Source: Deltaproteobacteria bacterium | GTDB lineage: Bacteria; Myxococcota_A; Polyangia; Nannocystales; Nannocystaceae | Reading direction: 5' to 3' | DNA: 64,000 nucleotides | Assembly: GCA_016709225.1 (NCBI GenBank) | Contig: JADJEE010000001.1 | Location: 3,224,001-3,288,000, forward strand | In this document: positions 35,675-50,068 of the stretch, piece after piece | Numbering within the stretch: position 1 is the first letter of the stretch | Layout of the letters: each line of letters begins with the position of its first letter | Translations under genes and position numbers: made by a program | Notes under the pieces: model-generated | The model's input: the letters and a program-made list of their open reading frames with translations, nothing else | The model's database searches: none | Told to the model about the DNA's origin: nothing

Positions 35675-37131
35675 CGCGACCACGGGGATCGATCTTGCTC
35701 GCGACGCTGTCGCTGTCGGCGTGCCCGCAGGGTGACGACACCCCCCAGGTCTCCGAGCGCCTGCTCGATCCGGCCTCGTGCGAGGAGTGCCACCCGAAGC
35801 ACTACCGACAGTGGCTGGGCTCGATGCACGCCTACGCCGCCGATGATCCGATCTTCTTGGCGATGAACGCCCGCGGCCAACGCGAGACCGGCGGCGCGCT
35901 CGGTGACTTCTGCGTGAAGTGTCACGCACCGATGGCGGTCGCGCTCGGCGAGACCACCGACGGCCTCAACCTGCCCGAGCTGCCCCAGCACCTCAAGGGC
36001 GTGACCTGTTACTTCTGCCACAATGTCGAATCGGTCGGCGGCACGCACAACAACCCGCTGGTGCTCGCGCTCGACTCCATCATGCGCGGCGAGCTCAACG
36101 ACGCCGTCGTCAACGACTTCCACGACTCGCAGTACTCGCCCGACCTCGACGACGCCGCGATCGCCTCGGGCAAGATGTGCGGCTCGTGCCACGACATCGT
36201 GAACAACCACGGCGTCCACCTCGAGCGCACCTACCAGGAGTGGGTCGACTCGTTCTACGACACCCCCGATCCCGAGAATCCCGAGCTCACGATCTACTTC
36301 GGCAACACCTGCAACCGCTGCCACATGTACGGCAGCCCCGAGCCCATCGCCGACTACGAGGGCGTCAAGCAACGCAACCTGCGCGACCACTCGCTGGTGG
36401 GTGTCGATCTCGCGCTGACCGACTTCCCCGACGCCACGCTCGGACCCGAGCTGGTCGCCGAACAGACCGCGGCGAGCGACAAGCAGCGGCTGCCGTCGGT
36501 GTGCGCCGGGCTGTGCGTGCGACCGGCCGACGCCGGCGGCACCGACGTGGTGGTGTGGCTGCACAACGAGGCCCAGGGCCACGCGTGGCCGAGCGGCGCG
36601 ACCCAGGACCGTCGCGCATGGCTGCAGCTCGAAGCCTTCGACGGCGACGCGACCGTGATCTCGAGCGGTGTGATCCCGCCCGAGCAGTCGGTCGCCGAGG
36701 CCGGCCTCGCCGACCCCACGCTGTGGGTCTTCCGCGACACCGCCACCAACGCACAGGGTCAGCCCGAGTCGATGTTCTGGAACATCACCGCGACCGAGAG
36801 CAACCTGCTGCCGATCGCCGCCGAGGCCGGGCTCAAGTACGACAAGTCCACCTGGCGCGAGCGTGCCTGGCACGTCGATGGCCCGGTCGATCGCGCGAAG
36901 ATCCAGGTCAACCTGCGGCCGATCCCCCACGAGCTGGTCGACGAGCTCGCCGCGGAGGAGATGTTCGACCCCGCGGCGATCAAGGCCCGCATCCGCACCA
37001 ACGTCGCCGGCTCGACGCAGATCGAGTGGACCCCCGATGCCGCGATCATGACGGACTACGAGGGCCCCTGCGTGTACTCGGCGAGCTGCTTCTGCGCGCT
37101 TGCCAACGAGACCGGCGCCTGCAACGAGTGA
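35671..37131 (+). CDS. Five-heme c-type cytochrome lipoprotein
   Basis: 486 residues. The signal peptide ends in LSLSAC (Cys18). Five CxxCH heme sites: CEECH (37-41), CVKCH (81-85), CYFCH (113-117), CGSCH (170-174) and CNRCH (214-218), with His residues around them, an arrangement like the cytochrome c554/NrfA families. The C-terminal half is beta-rich with a last Cys-rich segment. It probably moves electrons in the envelope, with the preceding lipoprotein as partner. The final electron acceptor is unknown. Confidence 0.8.
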   Translation: MTRPRGSILLATLSLSACPQGDDTPQVSERLLDPASCEECHPKHYRQWLGSMHAYAADDPIFLAMNARGQRETGGALGDFCVKCHAPMAVALGETTDGLNLPELPQHLKGVTCYFCHNVESVGGTHNNPLVLALDSIMRGELNDAVVNDFHDSQYSPDLDDAAIASGKMCGSCHDIVNNHGVHLERTYQEWVDSFYDTPDPENPELTIYFGNTCNRCHMYGSPEPIADYEGVKQRNLRDHSLVGVDLALTDFPDATLGPELVAEQTAASDKQRLPSVCAGLCVRPADAGGTDVVVWLHNEAQGHAWPSGATQDRRAWLQLEAFDGDATVISSGVIPPEQSVAEAGLADPTLWVFRDTATNAQGQPESMFWNITATESNLLPIAAEAGLKYDKSTWRERAWHVDGPVDRAKIQVNLRPIPHELVDELAAEEMFDPAAIKARIRTNVAGSTQIEWTPDAAIMTDYEGPCVYSASCFCALANETGACNE

Positions 37132-37155
37132 TCGCGCGGCCGTCGTCGCGCTGCG

Positions 37156-38304
37156 CTACGCACCGGCGCAACAGACGGTGAGCGCATCGATCGCGGTCGC
37201 GCCACCGGTCGCGTGCACGGACGAGGGCGTGCACGAGCCGCCATGCGGCGATCCGGGGTCGAGCCAGATCGCGGTCACGTCGCCGCCGGCGTCGAGCGAG
37301 ACGCACGAGCCATCGGCGGGGAACTCGTGGGCGCCGAAGGCCACGACGTACGCCGAGGCGTCGGGGCAGGTCTGGCCCGACGGCGCCCCGCACGTGCAGC
37401 TGCTGCAGCCACGGCTGTCGGAGACGTCGTTGTGGGTCACCTGCTTCTCTGGATACGCCGACGGACACGTCACGTCGCCGTAGCGCCACACGCACATCTC
37501 GGGCTCGAACGCCGCATCCGGCTGCGGGACGCAGAGGCTGGCGTCCTCGCACGTCGCCGGCGCTTCGCTCGGGCCGCACAGATCGACGCGCTGGCTGAAG
37601 TACGCCGACGGCACGTTCGTGCTCGGCATCGCCGCACACGACCCCCCGCTGGGCCCGACCGGCAGGAATCGCCACCGCGATTGCGCGGCGCCGGTGGCCG
37701 CGGCGATGGTCCCGATCTCGAAGGCGACCTGCGAGAACTGGCAGCTGACGGCGTTGTTGCCCGGGCTGGGGAAGTTCGGCGGGTAGTACATCGCGGTGGT
37801 GGAATCGTCGCAGGTGTCACCGCTGGGGTTGCCGCAATCGCAGTCGCACGAGGCGGGGTTCGCCACCAGGCCCAGGCCACCGCTGGCGACCGCGTTGCCG
37901 AACGCACCGCCGCACGCGGAGCCGTCGTTGGCGCCGACCTGCGCCCGCGCAACCGGCCCGCTCCAGCCCGCCGGGGCCGGGGGCGTGCACACGTGGGTGG
38001 ACAGATCGCAGGTCACCGCCCCACCGCTGCTGCTCGACTCCCCCGCGACCGCACCGCTCGACGAGCCCTCGCTCGAGGCCCCGCTCGAGCCGTCGGCCAT
38101 CGCATCGTCGCTGCTCGCCGCGCCGGTGCTGCTGCCCTCGGCCGCACCTTCGCTGGTCGTGGTGCCGCCACCGCCTTCGCTGCCGTCGTCCGGACCGGCG
38201 GGCGCGCGGCCCTCGTCGAGGCCGGGGCGATCGATCTCGCTGCAGGCGGTCAGGGTCAAGGCGACGACGTACAGGCGTGCGAACCGACGGGGAAGGCGTG
38301 GCAT
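37156..38304 (-). CDS. Cys-rich surface lipoprotein
   Basis: 382 residues. The signal peptide ends in LTLTAC (lipobox). A long Ser/Gly linker (GASSEGSSSGAVAGESSSSGG) leads to a Cys-rich body with many Cys pairs, including CDCDCGNPSGDTCDD and CSSCTCGAPSGQTCPD. Disulfide-bonded, probably surface-exposed. No family is recognised. It converges with the five-heme gene with a 24-base gap. Confidence 0.7.
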   Translation of the reverse strand: MPRLPRRFARLYVVALTLTACSEIDRPGLDEGRAPAGPDDGSEGGGGTTTSEGAAEGSSTGAASSDDAMADGSSGASSEGSSSGAVAGESSSSGGAVTCDLSTHVCTPPAPAGWSGPVARAQVGANDGSACGGAFGNAVASGGLGLVANPASCDCDCGNPSGDTCDDSTTAMYYPPNFPSPGNNAVSCQFSQVAFEIGTIAAATGAAQSRWRFLPVGPSGGSCAAMPSTNVPSAYFSQRVDLCGPSEAPATCEDASLCVPQPDAAFEPEMCVWRYGDVTCPSAYPEKQVTHNDVSDSRGCSSCTCGAPSGQTCPDASAYVVAFGAHEFPADGSCVSLDAGGDVTAIWLDPGSPHGGSCTPSSVHATGGATAIDALTVCCAGA

Positions 38305-38351
38305 CGTGGCGGCGAGGTCGACCGCCGCACACACTCGATTGCACGCGTCGA

Positions 38352-39767
38352 TCACAGGGCGATCGCCGTCGCGGCGACGGTGCGCGTGTCCTGGCCGGGG
38401 TGTGCGAACCCGGCCGCGAAGATCCACGCCTGCGCGCGCGCGTCGTCGAGCAGCACGCCGACCTCGGCGGTCGAGTACTCGACGCCAGGCCCCATCGGGA
38501 CCACCGCCAGCGGCTCGGCATCGTCGCGGAACACCCACGCCGCCACCTCGCCGTCGTCCTGGTGCGCGAGCCAGACGACCAACGCTCGCCCGTCGTCGTC
38601 GACGGCACAGGCCGAGGCGGACGCGACGGGATCCTCCGGAGGCTCGTAGATCACGGTCGTGGTCGGCGTACCGTCGGCGGCGTACCCGACCAGGTGGCCC
38701 GACGCGAACGCGGCCAGGTAGAAGCCGCCCGCGCCCGCGCAGAGATCGAAGTAGACGTCGTCGAGCGCGGGGGCCTCGACGTCCGCAGCCACGACGCCTT
38801 CGGCATCGAACACGCGAACGCCGGGCCACCCGCCCGCGCGGCGCGTCAGCAGTGCGCTGCGTCCGTCGGCGGTGCCGCGCAGATCGTAGGCGACGATGTC
38901 GGCGGTGCCGTAGAGGGTCTGGAGCTGCTGCCACTGCAACGCGCCGGCACCGTCGAACGCGAGGGCGTAGAACGCCGAGTAGGCCGGCACGTGGTGGTGC
39001 AATCGACCGCCGACCGCGAAGCCGTCGCCGACCGGCGACATGCCGACGAATCCGGGTGCATCGGCGACCAGCTCGGGCGTGGCATCGAAGGTCCACGTCG
39101 AGGCCAGCGCGTCGTCGTAGCGACGGATCCGCCAGGCGTCGGCGTCGGCGATCACCAGTCCACCGTCGTCGAGACCGACCGCCCCCGAGACATGCGAGAA
39201 GCCCATCGTGGTGGTGCGAACGCGATGGGTCCCGCCCGCGGCGGGCTCGAGCTCCCACACCGTCATCGAGTCGCCGCCGAACACCGCGGTCGGCCGCGCC
39301 GACCACCACGTGGTGCGAAGGCTGGTGACCTCGCCGAGTCCGGAGTCCTCGTGCACCGAGGCGAGCACCTCACCACGCACGCGGCACAGCGCGTTGCAGA
39401 CCGCGTCGCCGAGCGGTCCGGCGTCGCAGCTCTCGCGGGCGTCGAACACCTCGCCGTCGCCGCAGCGCGGCGCGGGGCCGCTGCAGTCGGCCAGGCATCC
39501 ACCATAGCCACCGTCGACCACGCCGTCGTCGCACTGCTCGCCGTCGTCTTGCACGCCGTCGCCACAGCGCCCGACCGGCAGGTCGGGCGGGGACCCAACG
39601 GACGCGTCGGCCCCAGCGTCGGGCCCAGCACCGCTGCTGCCGTCGTCGCCGTCGAACTCACCCGCCGAGATCGATCCGCCGAATGCTCCCGGCGCCGGCG
39701 AACCCCCGGCGCACGCCAGCGGATGTACGAGCAAAGCCGTGAGCAGCAGCGAGCCGGTTCGACGCAT
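38352..39767 (-). CDS. Lipoprotein with two Cys-rich DUF4215-like repeats and a propeller-like domain
   Basis: 471 residues. Signal peptide ending in HPLAC (lipobox). Two Cys-rich repeats (CGDGVQDDGEQCDDG; CGDGEVFDARESCDAG) match the DUF4215/Myxococcus cysteine-rich repeat style. The rest is beta-rich with WD-like blades (TWTFDATPELVADAPGF). Probably a surface protein with a stalk of repeats below a propeller. It is the second gene of a reverse run of lipoproteins (gap of 50 bases to the next). Confidence 0.75.
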   Translation of the reverse strand: MRRTGSLLLTALLVHPLACAGGSPAPGAFGGSISAGEFDGDDGSSGAGPDAGADASVGSPPDLPVGRCGDGVQDDGEQCDDGVVDGGYGGCLADCSGPAPRCGDGEVFDARESCDAGPLGDAVCNALCRVRGEVLASVHEDSGLGEVTSLRTTWWSARPTAVFGGDSMTVWELEPAAGGTHRVRTTTMGFSHVSGAVGLDDGGLVIADADAWRIRRYDDALASTWTFDATPELVADAPGFVGMSPVGDGFAVGGRLHHHVPAYSAFYALAFDGAGALQWQQLQTLYGTADIVAYDLRGTADGRSALLTRRAGGWPGVRVFDAEGVVAADVEAPALDDVYFDLCAGAGGFYLAAFASGHLVGYAADGTPTTTVIYEPPEDPVASASACAVDDDGRALVVWLAHQDDGEVAAWVFRDDAEPLAVVPMGPGVEYSTAEVGVLLDDARAQAWIFAAGFAHPGQDTRTVAATAIAL

Positions 39768-39817
39768 GTGGGGACGCAGGTCGCCCCCGAAGCGCGCTGC
39801 GTTGCAGCGAGGGCGGG

Positions 39818-40306
39818 CTAAGGATCGACGCAGAAGCGGAACACGACCGCGTCAGTGCGGCCCTCGTCCTCGATACCGATCGTCACGTCCCACAGGCCCG
39901 GCATGAAGAGGTTCACCGGCGAGAGTTCGTACTCGCCGGGCGTGTCGGTCGCGACGACGTGGGTCGCGATCGAGGTGCCGTGCTGGTGGTCGGGCATGAA
40001 CGGGTCGACGCTCAAGGTCGCATCGGCCAGCGCCACACCGTCGCCATCGTGCACCCGCACGCGCCAGGTGTTGTCGCCGCGCGCGGGCGGAGCCGGCATC
40101 GCATCGATGAAGGCGACCGTGATCGACTCGCCCTGCTTCTGCATGCCCAGCGCGTAGGCGTCGGCGCGGGACTCGAGCTCGCAGCCCCGCGGGGCCTCAC
40201 CGCTGGAGGCCGCCTCGCTGGCGTCGTCGTCCTCGGTCGCGGGCGACGCGGCCCCATCGCAGGCACAGCCCAGCAGCAGCACGACGAACAGGCGGAGGGG
40301 TCGCAT
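39818..40306 (-). CDS. YtkA-like lipoprotein
   Basis: 162 residues. The signal peptide ends in LLLGC (lipobox). The mature domain has YtkA/FixH-like features: RVRVHDGDGVALADATL and the HQHGT motif, then LSPVNLFMPGLWDVTI. The family often appears in copper or cytochrome contexts, which would fit the neighbouring heme lipoproteins, but no metal site is proven. AGGAG lies about eight bases before the ATG at 40306, a good ribosome site. Confidence 0.75.
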   Translation of the reverse strand: MRPLRLFVVLLLGCACDGAASPATEDDDASEAASSGEAPRGCELESRADAYALGMQKQGESITVAFIDAMPAPPARGDNTWRVRVHDGDGVALADATLSVDPFMPDHQHGTSIATHVVATDTPGEYELSPVNLFMPGLWDVTIGIEDEGRTDAVVFRFCVDP

Positions 40307-40448
40307 CGGTGGAGCTCCTGCGCGGCCCGGCGTGGCGCACGGGCGCGGCGCTTCGGGGTACGCCGGCGCCCGTCGGTCGGGATCGCCGCGTCACCCACGC
40401 GGGTCCGATTCCGTGCGAGCCTACCCGTGGATCCACCTGGTCGACGCC

Positions 40449-41210
<762 letters not shown>

Positions 41211-41211
41211 A

Positions 41212-41237
41212 GAGAACGCCCCCTCGCGGGGATTCTC
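41212..41237 (+). terminator. Candidate terminator after the TerC gene
   Basis: GAGAA (41212-41216) and CCCC (41220-41223) pair with GGGG (41228-41231) and TTCTC (41233-41237), with small bulges. It begins two bases after the stop codon. No T run follows, so strength is uncertain. Confidence 0.45.
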
Positions 41238-41348
41238 GGGCAACGCGGCCCCTTTTCGCGGCGGATTTGCCACGATGAGGGGTCGCGCAGACCGACCTTC
41301 GTGGTTGGTGCGTCCTGTTCCCTCGAGCCCCGTCCGCCCCGCACCACC

Positions 41349-44300
41349 ATGCCCACGACCACGTCCTCGCCCCTCGCGTCCCGCTGGCTCCACACCCTCA
41401 CGCTGCTCGCGCTGGCCAGCTGCACCGGCCGCTCGAACCCCGAGGTCGCGAGCACGGCGGCGGATCCCGCCGACGCGCCGGCGCAGGGCACCGTCGCGCC
41501 GCCGCCGCCCGGGATCCTGCCGCCGCGGTCGCTCGCGGTCGAGGACGACCCCGGTCCCCGCGCTGCGCCGCTGTCGCTGACCGCCAGTGATGGCACCGGC
41601 CTGCGTCTGGTCGAGGTGCGGGCGCGCGCGGTGATCGAGGGCCCGCTGGCGTTCACCGAGCTCGAGCTCGAGTTCGAGAACCCGCTGCCCCGACGCATCG
41701 AGGGCCGCTTCGAGATCGAGTTGCCGGCGCGCTCCGCCATCTCGCGCTTCGCGATGCAGATCGGCGATGCGTGGCAGGAGGGCGAGGTGGTCGAGCGCCA
41801 GGCAGCGCGTCGCGCCTACGAGGACTTCCTGCACCGCAAGCAGGACCCGGCGCTGCTCGAGCAGGCCGCCGGCAACAGCTTCGGCGCGCGCGTGTTCCCG
41901 ATCGAAGCGCGGGCGCGCAAGCGCCTCATCGTGGCGTACTCGCAGGAGCTCGTGCACGGCGAGGACCCCTACCGCCTGCCGCTGCGCGGGCTCCCGGAGA
42001 TCGAGCGCCTCGACGTGTCGGCCGCACTGGCGGGGACCGACAAGCCGCTGCTGACGTGGGTGCAGTCCAAGGTCACGCCGGATCATGACTTCGAGGCCCC
42101 GTTGCCGGCGTCGCCCGGCGTGACCGCGCTGCGTCACGACGCGTGGTCGCTCGCGCGGGTGCAGGTCGGCGGCTCGACCGAAGCGGTGGGCATCGGTGAC
42201 CTGGTGGTCCTGTTCGACACCAGCGCCTCCGGGGCCATTGGCTTCGATCGCCGCATCCGTCGCATGGCCGGCGTGATCGCGGCGCTGCAGAAGGACCTCG
42301 GCGCGCCGATTCCCCTGCGCATCCTCGGCTTCGATCAGGAGGTCGTCGAGCTGTTCGCCGGCACCACCGAGACGCTCGACGACGCCGCGCTCGGACGGAT
42401 CGCGAGTCGACGCGCGCTGGGGGCCTCCGATCTGGTCAAGGCGCTGCGGGCCGTGGGCCCGGGTGGCACCGACCGCCGGGTGCTGTTGGTGAGCGACGCC
42501 GTCGTGACCGCGGGCGCGCACGAGCTGGTCGCGATCGAGCGAGCCGCCAGCGAGCTGGCCGCCCAGGGCGTCGCGCGGATCGACGCGATCGACGACGGCG
42601 CCGGCGCGCAGGAGGTGCTCGCCGCCGTGACCACCGCGCCCGCGATGGCGCCCGGCGTGGTGATCGACTCGCGGCTCGACGACGCGGCGACGGTGCACAA
42701 GCTGCGCACGCAGGCCTTCGAGGCCCTCGAGGTGCAGGTGCCGGGTGCTGCATGGGTGTGGCCGTCCCGCATCGAGGGCGCGCAGCCCGGCGACGACGTG
42801 TTGGTCTACGCCGAGCTGCCCGCCACCGCGACGATGCGCGTGGGGCTCGGCGACACCGAACCCACCACCGCCGTCACCACCGAAGCGCTCGGTCCGCTGC
42901 TGCGGCGGGCGTGGATGCGTGCGTCGGTGCAGCGGATGACGGAGCAGCGCTCGCGCCTGCTCGAGACCGACAAGGACGGCCGCGAGTCTCTGCGCAAGCG
43001 CATCATCGAGCTGTCGGTGCGCGAGCGCGTGCTCAGCGAGTTCACCGCACTGCTGGTGCTCGAGACGGAGGCCGACTACGCGCGCTTCGGCATCGATCGC
43101 AACGCCCTCGCCGACGTGCTCGCGATCGGTGACCACGGCGTCGAGCTGACCCACCGCACGGGCATCACCAGCCGGCTGCCCGCGTTGGCGAGCGCGACCT
43201 TGCCCGAGGCGCCGGAGTGGATCGCGGGCGAGAGCTTCGGCACCCTCGGCGGCTTGAAGGGCCGCGGTGGCGGTGGGAGCTCGGACGAGGGCGGCGGGCC
43301 GACCAGGCCGATGTCGGCGCGTCCCCGCGCCGCGGCACCCCGCGAGGATTCGGTCGCCGACGGCGAGGGCAACCTCGAGCGCGCACGCGACGGCAAGCGC
43401 GAAGAGGCGCCGTCCGACCCGACGACGATCTCGCCCGGCGCGGCCGCGCCCGACCAGGCCGAGCCCGCGCCCGCGCCCCCGCCCGCGCGCGAGCGCGAGC
43501 CCATGGCGGCACCGGTCGAAGCGCTCGAGCAGGGCGATGCGGCCTCCGCTGCGCAGGAGCTCGACCAGCAGCGCGACTTCATCGAGGCCAAGCCGAAGGC
43601 CGCGACGAAGTTCGCGCCGGACAGCAGGAAGCGGCCACCTCCCCACGGCGGGTGGTCGCCTCCACCGCCGCCGAAGACCACCCCCGTGACGCTCGGCAAG
43701 CCCGTGATCGACGGCGATCTCACCGGCGCGGTGGTCGAGGAGCGCCTGGCAGCGCGCAAGCAGTTGCTCGGTTGGTGTGCACAGTTCGCATCGCCGACCG
43801 GCCCGCTCGAGTTCGGCAACTTCGAGCTGCGCATGGTCGTCGACGAGGCCGGCGAGGTCCGCATCGCGCGACTGCAGGGCCGCGAGAGCCTCGATGCCGG
43901 CATGGTGCACTGCATCGAGACCGCTGCCGATCGCACGGCCTTCGGTGCGGTGCCCGAGGGCACACGCAAGGGCGCGGCCGCACCGGTCGTCGTGGTGGTG
44001 CCGTTCGCATTCGGGGCGACCAAGCCCGCGGTCGCGACCGCATTGGACGCGACCGCCCTCGCCGCGCTGCGGGCCGAGCTCGCCGAGGTCGAGGCCGCCG
44101 AGGCGGCCGCTGCCGAGGCGGCGCGCAAGCGGGTGGAGGAGGAGTCCCGCGCGCTCGAGGCCGAGCGCAAGGAGGCCGAGCGGACCACCGGCAGCCCGTG
44201 GACCGGCCGCTTCTTCGACGTGATGACCGACCTCTCGGCCGGTCGCAATCAACAGGCCCTCGACACTGCGCTCGCGTGGCAACAGGGCGACCCCGGCGAC

Positions 44301-45099
44301 GTGCTCGCGCTCGTGGCCCTGGGCGAGGTTGCGGAGAAGGGCGGCGATCCCGAGACGGCCGCGCGCGCCTACGGCTCGATCATCGATCTCTACCCCAGCC
44401 GCGCGGACCTGCGCCGCTACGCCACGTACCGGCTGGCGCGCACCGGCGGCAACGCACAGCACTTGGCGGTCGACAGCGCCCGCGAGGCGGTCGCGTCGCG
44501 CGGTGATCATCCCTCGAGCCACCGTGCACTGGCGTACGCGCTGGTCGGCATCGGCAAGCACCGCGAGGCCGCGGCCGCACTGGTGGCCGGCCTCCACGAC
44601 GAGCACGTGCAGTGGGGCCGATTCACCGAGGTGCAGCGGATCCTCCGCGAGGATCTCGGGCTGGTCGCCGCCGCGTGGGCGTTGCACGAACCGGCGGCGC
44701 GGCCGGAGATCGACGCGATGCTCCGCACCGAGGGCGCGTCGCTCCCGACCACGCCGTCACTGCGCTTCGTGTTGACGTGGGAGACCGACGCCAACGACGT
44801 CGATTTCCACATCCACGACGGCAAGGGCGGGCATGCGTTCTTCAGCGACAAGACCCTGCCCTCGGGCGGCTCGTTGTACGCGGACATCACCACCGGCTAC
44901 GGGCCCGAGTGCTTCGCGATCGAAGGCACACCGGGCGCGTACCCCTACAACCTCCGCGCCCACTACTACAGCCGCGGACCCATGGGCTACGGCATGGGCC
45001 GCGTGCAGGCCGTGCAGCACGACGGCAAGGGCACCCTGGTGGTCAAGGAGTATCCGTTCGTGGTGATGAAGGACCACGAGTGGATGGATCTCGGCACCA

Positions 45100-45116
<17 letters not shown>
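41349..45116 (+). CDS. Large VIT/vWA lipoprotein with AgmX/PglI-like and DUF2135-like domains
   Basis: 1255 residues. The signal peptide ends in LALASC (lipobox). Domains in order: a VIT domain (about 75-205), a vWA domain with the metal-site motif DTSAS (about 245-430), a Gly/Pro-rich linker, a segment that resembles the AgmX/PglI C-terminal domain (about 755-880), a charged coiled-coil-like stretch, TPR-like helices (about 945-1100), and a DUF2135-like C-terminal domain (about 1140-1245). It is probably a surface-bound adhesion or assembly protein; AgmX and PglI belong to gliding-related proteins, so a motility link is possible but inferred. ATG 41349. Confidence 0.85.
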
Positions 45117-48060
<2,944 letters not shown>

Positions 48061-48277
48061 GGCGACGGGGTGGTCGACGGCCGGCTCGCGACGCCGCCGT
48101 CGCGACGCGAACCGCCGCGACGCCAACCATCGCACGGATCGAACGGTGGCTGGCGAACCGCCGCGCCCGCGGGCGACGACGACGCGCACGCGGCCGCTCG
48201 TCCGGCTCGTCGCCGAGCGGACCCCCGTCGCCGACCCAGAGCCATCGCGTCGCGCCGCCGACCGGAACCGCTTGGGC

Positions 48278-48925
48278 TCAGCGCCGGGCGGCGCCCGAGA
48301 GCACCAGTGAGGTCTCCCGCAGCATCGCGCGAATCGAGGCCACCCAACCGTCGAGGCCGAGCGTGGTCGACTCGAGCACGCTGCGGTTGCCCTCGAGGCG
48401 CGCCATCGCCTCGGCCAGCAATCCGCGCGCCTTGCGGAGCCGGCTCTTGAACGTGCCCATCGGCATGCCGAGGATGGCCGCGACCTCGCGATCCGACAGG
48501 CCCTCCCAGTACGCCAGCTCGACCGCGATCTGCAGGTCCACCGGCAGGCTCCGGAGCGCGCGCAGCAGCAGCTTCTCCTCGCGCTTGTGCGCCATCGCCT
48601 CGGCCACGCTCACCAGCGAGTCCTCGATCTGACTCACCATCAGCTCGTCGCCGGTCGCACCACGGTCACGGAAGTGTCGCATCAGGCGGTTGCGCGCGAC
48701 GCCATAGAGGTACGCGCGGAAGCCCGAGGCGTCGCGGACGCGGTCACGCCCCTCGACGCACGCGAGGAAGGTCTGCTGCACCAGATCGTCGACGTCGCCG
48801 CCGAGCTTGTTGGCGAAGAAGCGGTAGATCGCGCCGAAGTGGCGCGCGACCAGGGCTCGCCCGGCGTCGGGGTCACCACCGCGCCAGGCCTCCAGCAAGA
48901 TCGCGTCGTCGTCGTCGCTCGCCAA
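48278..48925 (-). CDS. ECF-type RNA polymerase sigma factor
   Basis: About 215 residues. Region 2 has ALVARHFGAIYRFF, DVDDLVQQTFLACVEG and RAYLYGVARNR; region 4 has LPVDLQIAVELAYWEGLSDR and the MPMGTFKSRLRKAR helix-turn-helix. It directs RNA polymerase to specific promoters. Start chosen at TTG 48925, with a TAGGCT hexamer 11 bases upstream; GTG 49000 or ATG 49054 would extend it with basic residues. It is upstream of the kinase-TPR gene on the same strand, a common myxobacterial pairing. Confidence 0.9.
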   Translation of the reverse strand: MASDDDDAILLEAWRGGDPDAGRALVARHFGAIYRFFANKLGGDVDDLVQQTFLACVEGRDRVRDASGFRAYLYGVARNRLMRHFRDRGATGDELMVSQIEDSLVSVAEAMAHKREEKLLLRALRSLPVDLQIAVELAYWEGLSDREVAAILGMPMGTFKSRLRKARGLLAEAMARLEGNRSVLESTTLGLDGWVASIRAMLRETSLVLSGAARR

Positions 48926-48936
48926 CGGTGGTGCCG

Positions 48937-48942
48937 AGCCTA
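48937..48942 (-). promoter_or_regulatory. Candidate -10 (TAGGCT) of the ECF sigma gene
   Basis: On the reverse strand TAGGCT ends 11 bases before TTG 48925. A transcript from here would have nearly no leader. This supports the TTG as start over the longer readings. Confidence 0.4.
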
Positions 48943-49052
48943 GCAGGCCATGCGCGCGCCGTGGTCGATCCCGTGGGAACCAAGCCCGGCGCGGGATCAC
49001 GGGCAGGGTGGACGCGTCGCGAGAGCGCCGTCGCCCCCCACGGCCCCACACC

Positions 49053-50028
49053 ATGTTCCGCACCCCCACGACCCGCCGCATCCTCGTCACCGCCAGCTTC
49101 GCCGCCGCCGCGTTTCTCACCGCATTCGCGGGCTGCGGCCGCAAACACGCCGTCGCGCCACCGCCGGGCTCCACCGCCGGCACCGGCTCCGCGAGCGCGA
49201 CCACGACGCCCGAGCGCCGCGAGCTGGCGGCGGTGTGCGCCGAGGCCGAGCCGATCGCCGCGGTGCATCGCCACGCCGCCTCGTCACCGACGGCGATGGC
49301 GCCCGACCAGGGTCCGCACGCGTCGGGCTTCGCCGCGGTCGCCGACGTGCGTCACAAGATGGCCGACCTGCAGGCTCGCGCGCGCACACCAGTACGCCGA
49401 GCTGTACGAACACCTCGAAGACATCCCGCCCGCCAGCCGCACGGCCGCATGGGAGGACTTGCTGCGCGAGGTCGCGAACGCCTACATGACCAACGCGGGC
49501 GCGGCGACCGACGGCTTCGAGGCGTTCGGCGAGTTCGCGCGGGCCGAGGGCATGCTGCGGCGATACCCCGTGCTCGCGAACGACACCGCGTTCATGGCGG
49601 GCCGCGCCGGCCTCGGTGCGAGCATCTTCCAGCAGTGCTTCGGCCTGTCGTGGTCGGGGGAGGAGTGCGTTCGCGTCGCGAAGGACTTCGTTGCCGTCGC
49701 CGGCACCGACGCCTCGACCAAGCTCGCGATCGCCAAGCTGGTGCGCAAGAACCAGTTCCCCTACTTCGCGATGCCGTTCTTCCGCAGCGCGGTCGCAGCC
49801 TCGCGCGACGCATGCGGCGACGACGACCTCGCGTTGTCGGTCGAGGCCGCCCTCGGCCTGCCGCCCGACGACGACAATGCCGCGAGCGCGCGATCCATGG
49901 CGCAGGAGCCCTGCTTCGAGCAGCTGCGGGCCGGAATCGAGGGCCGGCTGCGCGTGGAGTCCGGCGCGAGCTACTTCACCCGCAACGCGTGCGCGGTGCT
50001 GCGGGCCAAGGGCGTGGTGCGGCCGTAG
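49053..50028 (+). pseudogene. Lipoprotein gene with an internal frameshift
   Basis: From ATG 49053 one frame encodes a signal peptide and lipobox (LTAFAGC) and continues to about residue 110 (DVRHKMADLQARART), then turns into low-quality sequence. A second frame takes over at the same place (LARAHQYAELYEHLEDI) and runs to the stop at 50028 with a sensible soluble domain (FGLSWSGEECVRVAKDF). Removing one G near 49373 (CAGGCT to CAGCT) would join them into one protein of about 325 residues. Either the gene is broken or the sequence has one extra base. The second part has no recognised family. Confidence 0.65.
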
Positions 50029-50068
50029 GCAGTGATCCGAGCCGCCGGTGGCGACTCCAACGGAGGCG

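Noticed and set aside
35030..36930. Upstream part of a 994-codon reverse open frame
   Set aside because: It is antisense to the heme lipoprotein genes; the real protein starts at 35022 with a signal peptide.
38277..39821. 514-codon forward open frame
   Set aside because: It is antisense to a lipoprotein gene with a clear signal peptide and Cys-rich repeats.
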